Assembly: GCA_964435565.1 (NCBI GenBank)
Contig: CAYSZR010000041.1
Span: forward strand, 1 to 17,156
DNA from: QAMH01 sp964435565
Lineage (GTDB): Bacteria > Actinomycetota > Coriobacteriia > Coriobacteriales > QAMH01
Reading direction: 5' to 3'
DNA length: 17,156 bases
The first letter of the stretch is position 1. Each line of letters opens with the position of its first letter. The position numbers and the translations under genes are program-made. The notes beneath the pieces were generated by a model that had not been told where the DNA came from, searched no databases, and saw only the letters and a program-made list of their open reading frames with translations. Shown in pieces: positions 1 to 12,400 of this stretch.

Positions 1-327
1 GTATTCGGTGTTGTTATCGGGCACGAAGACGTGGATGATGGTCGGCGTCACGACGCCGTTTGCATCCATGGCAAGGATAAATGCATCGCCGTTTGCGTCA
101 TACATAACGTTTGCATACGTCTTGGTACCGATGGTGATGGAAGCCGGCACCGGATCATAGTCCTTAGTGCCTAACAGGTGGTATCCGGCCGGGGTCTCAT
201 TTGCCGCAACGGTGTTATCGGCTTGCTCGCCCGCATAGCCCTTGCGCGTATACTCCTCAAGATCCTTGACTGTGGTGCCGCCCTCGATCTTGTAGCCAAT
301 AACCTTATATTCAATCTGCATAGCACG
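1..327 (-). repeat. module 52, partial, after triad 5 (second frame)
   Basis: After the L-Y-A-V-W end of module 51 the second frame reads I-E-Y-K-V-I-G-Y-K-I-E-G-G, G-Y-A-G-E-Q-A, A-G-Y-H-L-L-G and T-Y-A-N-V-M-Y-D-A-N, up to the edge. The G-Y-x-G-E and A-G-Y-x-L spacing fits a MucBP-like domain more closely than the C modules upstream do. It could be the first module of a sixth triad or the start of a different C-terminal region; the window ends before this can be decided. Confidence 0.6.
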
Positions 328-488
328 CCACACCGCGTACAGCGTCGTCTCTTGCTGCAGCATCTTGAAGCCCTTGGCCTCGCTGTTTTCACCAGCAGCA
401 TAGTATTTGGTGATGTCGGGAGCTGTCCACGAAATCGTCGACGCGCCAGAGAGGTTCGAAATCCTCAGTCCCTCTTGGGCGTCATCGG
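1..488 (-). CDS. frameshifted continuation of the same giant adhesin, C-terminal direction, runs off left edge
   Basis: In a different minus-strand frame (codons with lowest coordinate 1 mod 3) the sequence is open from the frameshift zone to position 1 and reads as the missing half of a Flg_new module followed by another module. It gives W-T-A-P-D-I near 425 and T-T-L-Y-A-V-W ending at 328, exactly the close expected for this module: its equivalents upstream have F-T-T-P-E-A then V-R-L-Y-A-V-W, and W-T-V-P-E-I then I-Q-L-Y-A-V-W. It then continues I-E-Y-K-V-I-G-Y-K-I-E-G-G in the style of the MucBP-like modules and is still open at the last codon (3-1, Tyr). No start codon or ribosome site is expected or seen. 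As the DNA stands, this part would not be translated with the rest, so it is either a broken tail or an effect of a sequence error. Confidence 0.85.
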
Positions 489-3400
489 TAAGACAAGCGC
501 GCCCGATTGGTACCGTGCGCTCGGATTGGAAACCGCCGTGGACCAATCACGATCATTCGCAGCGTCGTCACCAAGCTTGAAGTTGAGCTGTACGCCCATG
601 GCCTTGTAGAAAAGCGCGAATACACGCGTGCCGTCGCCCAGAACGATTGCGCTCTTGGCAATAGGCGGCCCTTGTTCGCCGGTACGCACGGTCTCGCCAT
701 TCGCAAGCGTAACAAAGCCTTCATCGTACTTGTAAAGCTTATAGCCATCGAAGGTGATGTTGTAGTTTACATCGCCTACGGTGCCCGAATAGCCAAGGTT
801 GTCGGTATTGACCATCGTATCAGTCTCGCCCGTACGGTTATAAGCGCCTTCGCTGTATCCCGTCTCGACAAGGATCGGAATATAGTTGCCATTGGCATCG
901 GTCGCGATGGTGCCGTCGCCCTTGATCAGATAATGCTTCACCGTGTATGGCGTATCAGTATCAGCAAGGTAATAAAGCGAAAGATGAGCTTTGCCATCTG
1001 CCGTGACCTTGGTAGTCAGAGCACTCTTGACGGTATGCGAGATGCCGTTAGCATCTATCCAGGTATATTCCAGATACTTGATGTCATCACTCGTGCCAAC
1101 AACACCGTCAACACCGGCTTCGGTGACCAGGGCGCCGCCTGCAAACGTATAACCGCGGAAATCATAAGTGACAGCAGGATCGCCGCTGCTGAACAGTGTG
1201 CCCGTACCAGCATTGATAAGAATATCGGCAGCATTACGCGTCGCATAATCATCAGTCGCATAAGTAAGGGTCGAATCGTTATTGCCATCCACTGCCCAAC
1301 GCGGGTTCTTGACAGTTTCGATATAGCTCGGGCTTGTCTCAACGGTGCCATCGCGAGATACCTTGTAATGGTATACCTGATACGGCGTCGAATTTGCGAC
1401 CCATACGGCATACAGACGCACCTTCGAGTTTGCCTCGGGCGTCGTGAACATCCAGTCTTGAAGTTCACCATAGAAGTTCTTGCTTGTAGAAATCGTGCTA
1501 TTGAAGTAATTGATGGAAGCCTGACCGGTCATGCCCAGCAAATCGAGCCCCGTGGATTCAGCGGTATCGCCGGTCGTGTAGACCCATCCCATAAGCGTAT
1601 AACCAACGCGTGTGGCAACGTCGCTCTTGGGAAGCTCGACTTCCTCTTTCGACTTCACCGTACGAGATGCCTCGCCAGCATAACCAAGGTATGCGTTTTT
1701 GGGACCGCCGGTGAGGAAATCGGCACCTTGGTCTTGATACTTCAGGTTCCAGCTCGCATCAGTGCTGGTGAGGTCGATATACAGGGTAAGATCGAAGTTG
1801 TTCGGTGCGTAATAGAGCCAGATAACGGTGCTGCCGTCGCCTTGGATAAGCTTATAGGGATTACTTTGGAACTCATTGCCGTTAATCTTGATTTTCGCGC
1901 CTGTATAGGCATAACCATCGATTGAGAAGGCGCTGGTGACGTTGAGGAACTTGCTGATTGCGATCTGGCCATCCGCGTAATAGGTTGTAACGAGCTTTTG
2001 CTCATCGTTATTGGCATTCGCGTCATAATCGACTTTCTCATATGTTCCAGCAGTGCCCGTAAGCAATATCCTGCCGTTTTCATCGACGTTCCAGCCCTTC
2101 CCTGCCGGCGCGACGTATTTCGTGGCAATTCCCTGACCCGAAACAGTCCAAAGCTGTACGCGGTATTGCACGTTCGATTCGCTCACATAGTACAAGCGCA
2201 GCGTCAGCTTGCCATCGCCCGTGATTCCTGTAGTTGCCGGCGTGGCGCTATCATCGCGTGCAGCTTCATATCTGTATTCTTTGTTCTCAACCCCAGATTG
2301 ATTCGTCTTAACGGAGCCCCCGACCATCTGCACGAAATCTTTCTCATACTTATAACCGAGCAGATTTGCAAAGCTGGCGTCTTTATCGACTTCTCTCACC
2401 CTGGTTGGATCATCGGTGCTGATCAGATAATACTTGCCGGTCGCCGTGTCATAATACAGATATTCGGCGACAGCCTCGGATTCGGTCTTGCCAAACTGCT
2501 GGGTCGTGTAAACCGGCAGCTCTGAGACGCTGATAATCTTGTCAATGCTGCCGTCTTCCTTCCTCGTAGCCACAACACGGTAATGCTCAACCTTATAGCC
2601 AACGCCTTCAACAGGTGCCCATACAGCCCAAAGTTCTTGAGTGGCTTCAGCAGTGACCTTGTAGAGGTTCGGATTGGTGACATACGTTACAACTTCGCCG
2701 GTAGTAGTTGTGACATCGTAGCCACCATCTGCCCTTTCGACGACATTGTAAAGACCGGATGCAGACTGGTTGCGGGTCCAGCCCAGCAGCTTGTAGCCAG
2801 CGCGCGTTACTTCGATGTCACTGGGCACGGCGATTTCCTGGCCAGTGGTATAGACCTGCATAGATGAAGACGAGTAACTGTCTGCACCACTGTAAGTAAA
2901 TCCTCCACCATTGGGCCTAAAGTACACGTTGCGCGTTTCGGGCGTGTAGAAAAGCTGTAAAACGAGCGTGCCATCACCGCGAATATCGGCAAAAGTGAGC
3001 GATTTGAATTGCTGGCCATATTTAACATACATCGACTGCTTGGAACCCGCAGAGTCTATGTACTCATAGAGCATGCCCTGGGAATCGTTCAGATAAGAAT
3101 TATCGTTAAAGGTGAAGATACCCGTGCTAAACGTATAACCGGTGATCGCCTTGATCAGATAACTGTATGAATTCGTATCATCATCTTCATCGGGCGTCCA
3201 TGTACTTGAATTTGCCGGGAACTTATTCGTCGAATTGTAATTGCCATTGGGCGTATCGACATGAGCCGTACGTCCTGCCGTGCCCTGAAGCGTTACGGTA
3301 GGCGCAACGGGAATAGACGTATCGCCGGCCAAACGAGCCGCGTCGGTTTCGTAGAACTTATACGGATGACCATCTGCGCCGAAGAACCAATATTCAACCT

Positions 3401-6400
3401 TATATGCGGTCTTTCCCTCATCAGCGACGAAGAAGAGCCTCAAGACAGTGCTGCCGGATATGGGAGAAACAGTGTCGATCGTATTGGAAATGCCGTTGAT
3501 ATCAGACGTGTATGCGCCATCCAATGCAAGTTTATAGCCAGCATAATCGCTTGCATGAGCCGCAATCGCCTGACCGACAGCGTCGTCTGCACCCGCGCCA
3601 ACAGAAGTACCCACCAGCGCCTGAAGCGTCCATAGCTGCGTGGCCCTATCGACAAAGCCCCAGGTTACTTCAAGATCGTTGCGGCGGGTTTCCTGATTAC
3701 CACCATTCGAGGCAGAGCGTGGATTGACGAAATAAATCTCTGCCTTATAGCTTTGTATACTCGGATCCCAGATAGCCCGCAGTGGCGTTATAGTTCCATC
3801 GTCTGTGCGCGGAGTCGTGTACTTGATGATGAGTTCTTTGCCTTCGGCGTCCTTGTCATTCACGCCATCTTGATCAGCGTCAAACAGGTATTTCGTGACA
3901 CCGTCACCGTTCACGTCGAATTCGGTCCAAGAGCCATCTTCGTTTTCATAGCCCTCAATCCAACCGCGGAAGGTATAGCCCTCTTTCTTGATATAACTGG
4001 AATCAGGCAGATCGATGACTTGTTCGCTATAGACCTTGCTGGCATGTTTGCCATCATGATCCATATCGGATGCACCGTTAAGCTTGCCGCCATCTTCGTC
4101 AAAGATAAGCGCATAGACATTCGCCATGTAATAGATGTACATGATGCTGTCACCGCTACCGGCAACGTCGATACTTGCAGCAGCGTAATCGGCATCGTAG
4201 GTAAAGCCGGTAAGGTGCGGAATCAGATAATAGTTTACATGGCCCGTCTGGTCGGTCTTGCCAGCTTCGTCTTCTACAGCGGTCGCAATCTGACCAGATG
4301 TCGCATTAACCTCATCATATACAGGAGTACCGGTTCTAGAAGAATCAACAGGCGTTTTAGTGCTGCCATCGACCGTATACCACTTACTGCCAGCCTCATC
4401 GATTTCATAGACCACGCCACCAACGACCAAACGGCGAACAACCGTGTACTTGGTGCCAGCAGCTTGATAGAACAGATAGAGCGTCGCGCCATATGGATGA
4501 GTGGTATCAGTAGCAGAGAGCACCTTGTACGTTAATGATCCGGTCGGCACACCTTCAGTATCCGCACCTGCAACGCCCGTGCCTGCAGGAACGGTATAGG
4601 CGGTCTGGATATAGTCATAACCTTTGACGGTGCCAGTTGCGATTTCATAACTATATGGATTGCCACCATAAAGTGAACGTTGGTCGCTGACATTGCCAGT
4701 GCGCCAGGTCTCGGCCGGCTTGGTTGGGTCAGTGTAGTCAACGGTATCGCCCACAATTCCCTGACCGATCACGTCATATTGCGAGAGATGCTCGATGCGA
4801 CCATCGCCGCGCACAACCCACACCTCGACACTATATGACACGTCAAGCGCGCGCCAAACGGCATACAACTGGATAACCGTAGCGTCTGCACCCTCTATCT
4901 CGGGAACGGTCCAGGCATACGAGACAACACTTGCCGCGTCTGCTGCACGTTGCGAGAGAATGCCCGAGGATTCACCGACATTGATATAATCGTCAGAATT
5001 TGGATCTTTTACCGTCTCGGCAAGCGACCAGCCTTTGAACTCGTACCCGGCACGGTACATATCGCTTTTTGCCGGCAGTGCGATTTGTGCACCCGTTGCT
5101 GTATTGACATCGTTCAAAATCGACGAGTCAACGCCTGTTGCAAGGTTGCCCGCTCCCGTATCGAACTTGATAACGCGCGTATTGGCCTTATAGAAAAGAC
5201 GCAGCTTGGAATAGGGCTCGCCACCTGCGATATGCGCGGCATACGGATTGCTCGTAACATCCTCAGGATCCGCCACGCCCGCAAACTTGACACCCGTAAG
5301 AGTATCGGTCGTATAGGTATAGCCCGGATGTCCCTGTGCCGCCGGGTCAAGCGCAGCAATGGTAACCTCTTGGCCCGCATACGTGGTGACCGTCTCGGCA
5401 TCCTTGATAAGAGTCGCATTGCCGTTGCCATCAACGAGCCAATGCTCGACGACATAGTGCGAGCCATTGGCAATGGCCTTGAAGTAGACACGTAAGACGA
5501 GGCTGCCATCGCCGGTAATGATACCCGAAAGCAACTGGTCGGCTGGCGCGAAGCTCGCGTCATACTCATAGCCGACCGGAACGTCGATGCCAATCTGATG
5601 GGCAGCATTGGTAACAGTGGCACCGCCCGTGAGCACAACGATTCCCATGCTTGAATCGGTCGTTCCGTTCTTATACGACGCCTCGCTGTACTGCCATGCG
5701 TTGTTGCCACTGGGATCGGTGACCATGACAACGACCTTATAGTTGATATTGCTGTTTGCAACGTAGTAAAGACGCAGCAAAGACGTGCCATTCGAAAGCA
5801 CGGTTGCCGAATCAATGGTATTGGAATACTTCAGGTTAAGCGTGTAGCCTTCGATGACAGGCAGCAAATAGCTAAAGGCGTCTGCGTCACTGACAGGCGT
5901 AACGGTACGGTAGCCCTGATCATCAGTGCCATAGACAACCTGGACGATGCGATAGAACCCATCGTCGCCTTCGATAACCGCAATGCTGATACCCGCAGTT
6001 GCAGAAAGTGTCTTAGTCTCCCACGGAAGATTTTTACCAGTCACGAGCGTGGGATCATTGGCGCTTTGCTTGTTAACGATGTCGCTGCCGATGACGTGAT
6101 ATATCTCTGCCTTGAAATTAACGGCGCCTTCGACAAAGACCGCCGTGAACGTCTTGCCATTGAAGTCGAGATACGTGCCGATATTGGAACCGGCTGTTGC
6201 ACGCTGCGGACGGAATACCGCACCCATAAGAGCGGCAACGCCATCGTATTCATTTTCAGCGACAGACGTGCCGTCTTCAAGAACCCACTTGCCATCCGAG
6301 TCAATCCAGCGTACAAACTCCCAACCAACCTGAGGCGTCGCAACACTCGGGGTCGGAACGCCTGTGACTGGCGAGAACGTATTCTTAGCGAGGCTGACCG

Positions 6401-9400
6401 TGCCGCCTTTGGTGCTCTTGGACTTATAGAAGATGGAAATATCGGCATTCTCGACGTATTTTGCAATGTAGTGGTAGACGCCGTTGGTAACCCAGCCGCC
6501 GTCAGGCGCGGCGGGCGTAATCGTCACTTGCGTGGGGTCAAGCGTATGGATGGTCCCGCTCGCATCTTTCCAATACCAACCGGCAAACGAAAGGCCGGCT
6601 GGAGCAGACATCGCAGTCGAGCCCTTGGCTGCAGCGGTCCTGCCGGCCTCGGTCGAGGTATCGACTAATTCAAAGGTCGGTTTGGTGCTACCATAGTTGC
6701 TGCCGCCATACAATTGACCGTCGCTCGTGTAATTCTCGACCTCGTAGACTATGCGCGCTGCAGAAGCGTTCTTAACTGCATAGTAGAGAACAATGGTGAG
6801 CTCTTTATTCTCTGCATTGAGTAAGAGATGATTGGTGTTTGCCGAAAGAACAGCGCTGTACTCCCACTCATTGCCATCGCTATCGATCAAATATGTGCTG
6901 GCAAGAAGCGGAGAGGCGCCATTGTCGTAAATCCAGCCACCGGTAACAAGGCTCACGGTGACGATGTCGCCATTCGTCACGTAACTGACCGCACCCAAAG
7001 AATAACCCGATCCGTTTTCAACCACGGCGACCGTCGTATTGGCAGGTCCGCTTGTGATGACAAGAGTCCCGTCGGTGACCTCGCTGAAGTTAGTGGTACC
7101 TGGATCCTGCTTCATCTGCACGACCCTGAACGTAATATTCTCGGGAACCTTGAGAAGGGCGGTGTATGTATGCCCAACATAAATGTTCAGACCGGCAAAT
7201 TCGCTATCATGTCCGGTCGTGTTGTATCGTGGCGGTACGAATACGACCAGACCATCGCTTCCTGCAACCTTATTCCCATTTTCGTCAACCCAATATTCGA
7301 CCGTCGCACCACTAATGAGATGCAACGTCGTTCCAGAAGCGGTACCCGTTGCGGGGTCTACAAGTTCGCCATTGAGCGAATTGCGCGTCACGTAGCCAAG
7401 CTCGTTATTATTGACAGCGTATTTGATACGCACGGGATCGAGCTCGTCGAAGATCGCGTAATAAGTCACGTTGTCAAAGAATCCGCTTGACGATGCGTAT
7501 GCTTGGAATTGTGCATCGCGCGAGATGATGTTGTTGTCTTTGTCGACCCAGTACAAGAAGCGATAACCATCGCGCGCAACGGCATTCACATAATAGGGCG
7601 CATTGGCGATCTTCGCGCCGGTCGTCCAATCAAGCGCATAGCCGTTCTTCGAGCTCACGCGTTGATAATAGGTATCGATGGTTGCATAGGCCATAAGCTC
7701 GCCGCGATCGTTCACGATACCTTTCGGCCCGATGGAATACGTCGTGGTATTTGTTTCCGGATCAAAGTGCGCAACATTCGCGTACATATTGCTTCCCAGC
7801 GGCTCAGCATGAATACTTCCGGCTTCAGTTCCCTCGACAGCCGTAATATATCCGCCGGCCTGACCATCAACATTGGTGACGGGTGACGTATAGGTAATGA
7901 TGACCTTGCGCTCGGACCAATGCGCATACATCGTTATGTTATAGGTAGGCGCAGGAATGTCGCAGCCCGTGGTCGACGTCACTGGATAGAACGTGCCGTT
8001 AAAAGTCCAGCCATCGAGTTCGTAACCAGGACGCGATGCCGATGTGCCATTTGGAAGCACGACACGCTCGTAGGGCAACACCGTTACTGTCGCGAGCATA
8101 CTCGAACCGTCGCCGTTAAGCGTTGCAGTGCCGCCATCGGGATTAAACGAGATATTCACGCTCGAGGCGATCCAACGAGCCGTAAGCGTGAAACCGCCTA
8201 CAGGGACATTGATACCGGCGAGCTCGGCTATCGTGTGATAGAACTTGCCATCGCTGCCCGTCCAGCCATCGAAAACCCAGCCCTCGTCCTTACTCTTGGC
8301 AAGTGTGTACGTCACATACGTCGCGCCGCCGTCATAGCTCATCTCAGGAGAGACGTAGTAGTAATCGGCTGTGTTGAAGGGATCAACCTCGTCGACCAGA
8401 GCATTGAACGTGATGGTCTTGTCGGCATGGCTGATAGCGCGGAAGCCGTCTTTAGTGACGTTTTGAGCCCAGTTGCCATGTTCGCCTGGCAAGTAAGTAA
8501 CCGAATAGGTCTTCTCCCAAAGCGTGGTCAATGTGACAGATCCACGCACCGAAAGCTGGGAAAGGCCAAAACCGTTTTCTCCATAAGCATCCAACTCGCC
8601 TTTTTCGACCGTGCCATCGGCAAGAAGCATCTCATAGACCCAGCCACCCAACACAAAGCCCTGAACAGGTGTAACGGTTACCTTGGTAGAGCTCGGGGAA
8701 CCTAGATAATCAACGACCTGCGAAAGGCCTTCGCCTGAAATCACGCCGTTGGCTGTATCGCTATTCAGAAGTTTCACGTTATAGGATTTCTTCTGCCACA
8801 ACGCATAAAGCGTAAAGGTCGCGTATTCATCCGCCGTGCCCGTCTGCGAACGACTATAGGAAGCCTGATCGGCCCAATAATGCGTAACGCCCATGCCGGA
8901 ATCAGCACCATTCAGCCCCGCATTGACCTTGGCAATGATAAAGCCGATGGTGTAACTGCTATTGCTGTATTCCGAATCGAACGCATTCCATTGCTGATCC
9001 GACCAGCCCACGAATTCATAGCCACTAGAGGCATACTTGCTCTTGGCAAGGGCCGTTGCCTCTTCAAAAGTCATGCCCTGCGTAGGCATAGTGCCCGTCG
9101 TCGTTGAAGCTGAAGGCGTATTCGGGTCGAAATAGATATAGTATCCGGCGGGTTTCCATGTTGCCGCATAGTATGTGTCGCCCGTTACGCTAAGCGAGGA
9201 AAGATCGGCAGCGGGCGCGCCGTTGATGGTAACAATATGCAGATTGCCGTTTTCAAGCTGGTAGCTCCCATCTGCATTCGCGAGAGCCCAACCTGCAAAT
9301 GTATAGTAGAAATCGACCAAGTAGGTATAGTCGATGATGAGATCGCCTTTCTCATCATATTTAGGTCCTGTATACGACGTGATAAGAAGCGTGTAATAGT

Positions 9401-12400
9401 TCTTCCCAGCCCGGAATACCGCATCGGTCGTGAGTGAATATTTCTGAGTGGCAGCATCAACAAGCTCGTAATATGTGCCACCAGCAGCGGCGGCGCCTGC
9501 TGTAAAGGCATACGATGTATAGGTATAGGCATCGGTGCGCTGGATAATCGAGCGCGGGTACCCGTTGGTCTCCCCTGCAAACGCCGGCGTAGCGCTATTG
9601 GGAATCACGTGCACGTAACGCGTGACATTATCTTGACCATCAGGGTGCCCTGCATCATAAAGATGGTCGGTATAGAAATCACCGGTGATGAACGAAGAAC
9701 CGTTGGCAGTCGAGCCCTCGAAATAGCGAACCTCGTATGCCTCTGCCCAAATGGCTATGAAGGTCGTTATGCCATTGATCTTCCACGTGGAAGGCGTGTC
9801 AGGGGCCCACAGGGTCGTATCCTGTGTATCAAAAGCATTCGGGTTGATAGTCCCGCTCGCAGGCGCATTGCCGTTTGCGTCGGTTTCCCAGATCTGCCAG
9901 CCCTTGAGATAACGCTTGTATCCTGGGGTTGTCGTGACGAGGGAATAATCGGCTGTCTGCCCAACACGTACGGTCTGCTGTGTAGTACCTCCGACGGTAC
10001 CATAAGCGTTATCGTCGCTCATAAACGTGACCGAAACGCTCTTTTGCGCCCATTGCGCAGTGAAATAGACAATCCCCGTGCGAGAAAGATTGACCGAATA
10101 GTTCATATAGTAACCAGCGTTATGCAGGCCGTTAAGATTTTCGGTAAGGGATGTCGCGCCTGAAACAAGCCAATTAACAAAGTCATATCCATTTGAAACG
10201 AAGCGCATACGCGCGTCGAATGATTCGTCATAGCGAACCGCGACGCGATAATAGACAGTTCCTCCAGGCAGATACTCTCCATTTGCATCTTTGACATCGG
10301 AACCTGTCGCAACCTTCTTCGAGGAGCTGTTGGCAAAGATCGAAGCTGCTGCCGTGTCAGCAGGAGACATGGTGCGCGTCGTATTACCCTGACCGTCAAC
10401 CCCGATCACAACGGCGCCGGGAATGAACAAGACGGTATAACTTGTAGGCGTCCAGTTGGGAGAAAGCGTGATGGAGTGGCTGGGCATCGTAAAGGTGTCG
10501 CCATATACGAGCGTGTCATTATCCGGGTCAAACGCGCTTTTACCAGCAAAAGCGACAACCTGTTTCTGCCCAGAATCATCAGTATAAGTCCAGCCATTGA
10601 AGATATAGCCAGTGCGATGAGCACCGTGAGTGTCCTGCTCGGCGAGCGCAACTACCGATTCGCCGGCTTTATGGAGCTGCCCGCTCGATCCATCGGTAAT
10701 GTAACCGTAAAACGCCGTTCCGTTCGGGTCGTTTTGCCCGTCGAGGTTGTAGTTGACAGAAAAGCCGACGTATTGCCACACGGCATAAAGCGTGACGACC
10801 GTTTCGTTGGCAAGCGGCAGATGCTGCACTCGAGCACCATCTTTGAACTGCACGGCAGTGGTGACTTCGGCTTCTGTGTTGACGGGATCGAGCTGCGTAC
10901 GCGACCAGCCCCGGAAGACATAACCATCACGAATCAAACGGCCGTTATTCGAAGTGAGGTCAACAAGCACATCGAGGCCTGCGTATTGGTCGGGAATCGT
11001 GACCGATCCGGAATCAGCATTATTGTTATCGTAGTGAATGGTGTACGTGCAATATGCGAAATACGCGAACCAGCGTGTGCCATCGAACCAGACCTCATCA
11101 ACGCCTTTTGAGGGCACGAATGTTTCCTTGAGGCTCATCAGATTGCCTTCAGCGTCATACCACCCGATGAAGGTATAGCCGTCTGCCGCTTTGGCAGTTG
11201 AGCCAACGGGCTGACCGTCGCTTGCATTGGTCTTTTCGGTCGAATTCGTGACCGTTCCGCCCAGATTGTCCTTAACCCCATAGAAAAGATTGGCAATTTC
11301 GGGTACGAACAGCGCATAGAGCGTAATGTCTGTCTGCGCATCGCTCGTGATGACATGAGCTGCAAGCAGATCGGCAAGCGTCATACCGGACAGGACACGT
11401 GTGCCCTTCGGCGTGGCGCCTTCGGCAAGATTCGAATTATCAACCGAATACCAGCCCGCAAAGGTTGAGCCGCCCCAAGTTGGGTCGCCTTGTGCTGGAG
11501 TCAGATCGGTGGCATTCCATTTGACAAGACTCGGTGCACGGTACGTTCCCGAACCAGTCACATAGCGAATGGTATACGTGCGATCAGACCAGACGGCAAA
11601 GAAAGCCACGCTCGAAGTAGGCATAACGAATTGCTCACCGGGTTCGTATGTAACACGGTGCGCATCGGCATTCGCCTGGCTTGTCGCCCATCCATCAAAG
11701 ACCCAGCCGGCACGTGCAATCTTAGTCGCATCCGGAAGAGTGACGGTATCGCCCATGTTGTACCTGAACACAAGGGGGGTATCGTTACCCTGTCGACGTT
11801 CTGAATCAAAGTCCGTCGAAATCCAAGTGCCGCCATTTTCATGCAGCGTCACAGTAGTGCCCGCACGCGTCCAAAGTGCGGTAAACGTAATGGCCCACTC
11901 ATCTGCACCGATAGCGGGAATCGGAAGCTCCGTTTCTCCTTGCTGCAAAGCAGAGACGAGGATGTCGGTCGAGCTGATCATCTTGCCGCCATCACCCGTA
12001 GACTCGCGGTGCCAACCGGCAAAGACCCATTCCCCACCCGTATCGGTCACGCCAAGCGGATACCCGCTTGCCGCCTTGGCACCAGCATAGGGATAACTTG
12101 CGATGGTCGCGCCACTCTTCAGGCCGTTATAGAAGGTTGCGGTGCCGTTATCATCTCCGACCGGGTCGTATGCGATAAAGTCGCCATGCAAGCCGGGCAG
12201 ATAGACTACGACGCGCGCATCTGCGCCGCCTGCGGCCCAGCGAGCAGTGAACACCGTCGGACCGTAAATGATCACGCTACCGGGATCTGCGACAAAACCG
12301 GTAATGGAATTGCCGGATTCCGGAGTCGTTACGTAATCCCAACCCATGAGCAGGCGACCATTTTCAGCCTTGACCTTAAGATTGGTCGTTGATGCAGTGT

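Larger units (their letters stand above)
328..1400 (-). repeat. C-C-F triad 5, modules 49-51 (F module carries the frameshift)
   Basis: C 49 (960-1400, Y-Q-V-Y-H-Y-K-V-S-R-D-G, ends A-H-L-S-L-Y-Y-L-A), C 50 (597-959, Y-T-V-K-H-Y-L-I-K-G-D-G, ends G-D-G-T-R-V-F-A-L-F-Y-K-A), F 51 (328-596). F 51 begins in the main frame (V-Q-L-N-F-K-L-G) and finishes in the second frame (T-T-L-Y-A-V-W). The length of 1,073 bases is one short of a codon multiple, unlike every other block. The module therefore straddles the frameshift. Confidence 0.8.

Noticed and set aside
465..490. Programmed -1 ribosomal frameshifting or phase-variable slippage
   Set aside because: The second frame would be reached by a -1 shift, but no X-XXY-YYZ heptamer or homopolymer run is present before the TGA. 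The nearest candidate (GCCCAAG in phase) does not fit the pattern.
507..1925. 472-codon plus-strand open frame
   Set aside because: It lies wholly opposite the repeat-coding strand. Its conceptual protein has no recognisable domain or repeat and is rich in Arg, Ile, Ala and Val in the manner of an antisense shadow; the minus strand codes for well-formed modules throughout.
3753..4535. 260-codon plus-strand open frame (and similar ones at 14331-15128, 7920-8705)
   Set aside because: They occur at arbitrary offsets relative to module boundaries and show no family features. They are explained by the codon bias of the minus-strand gene.
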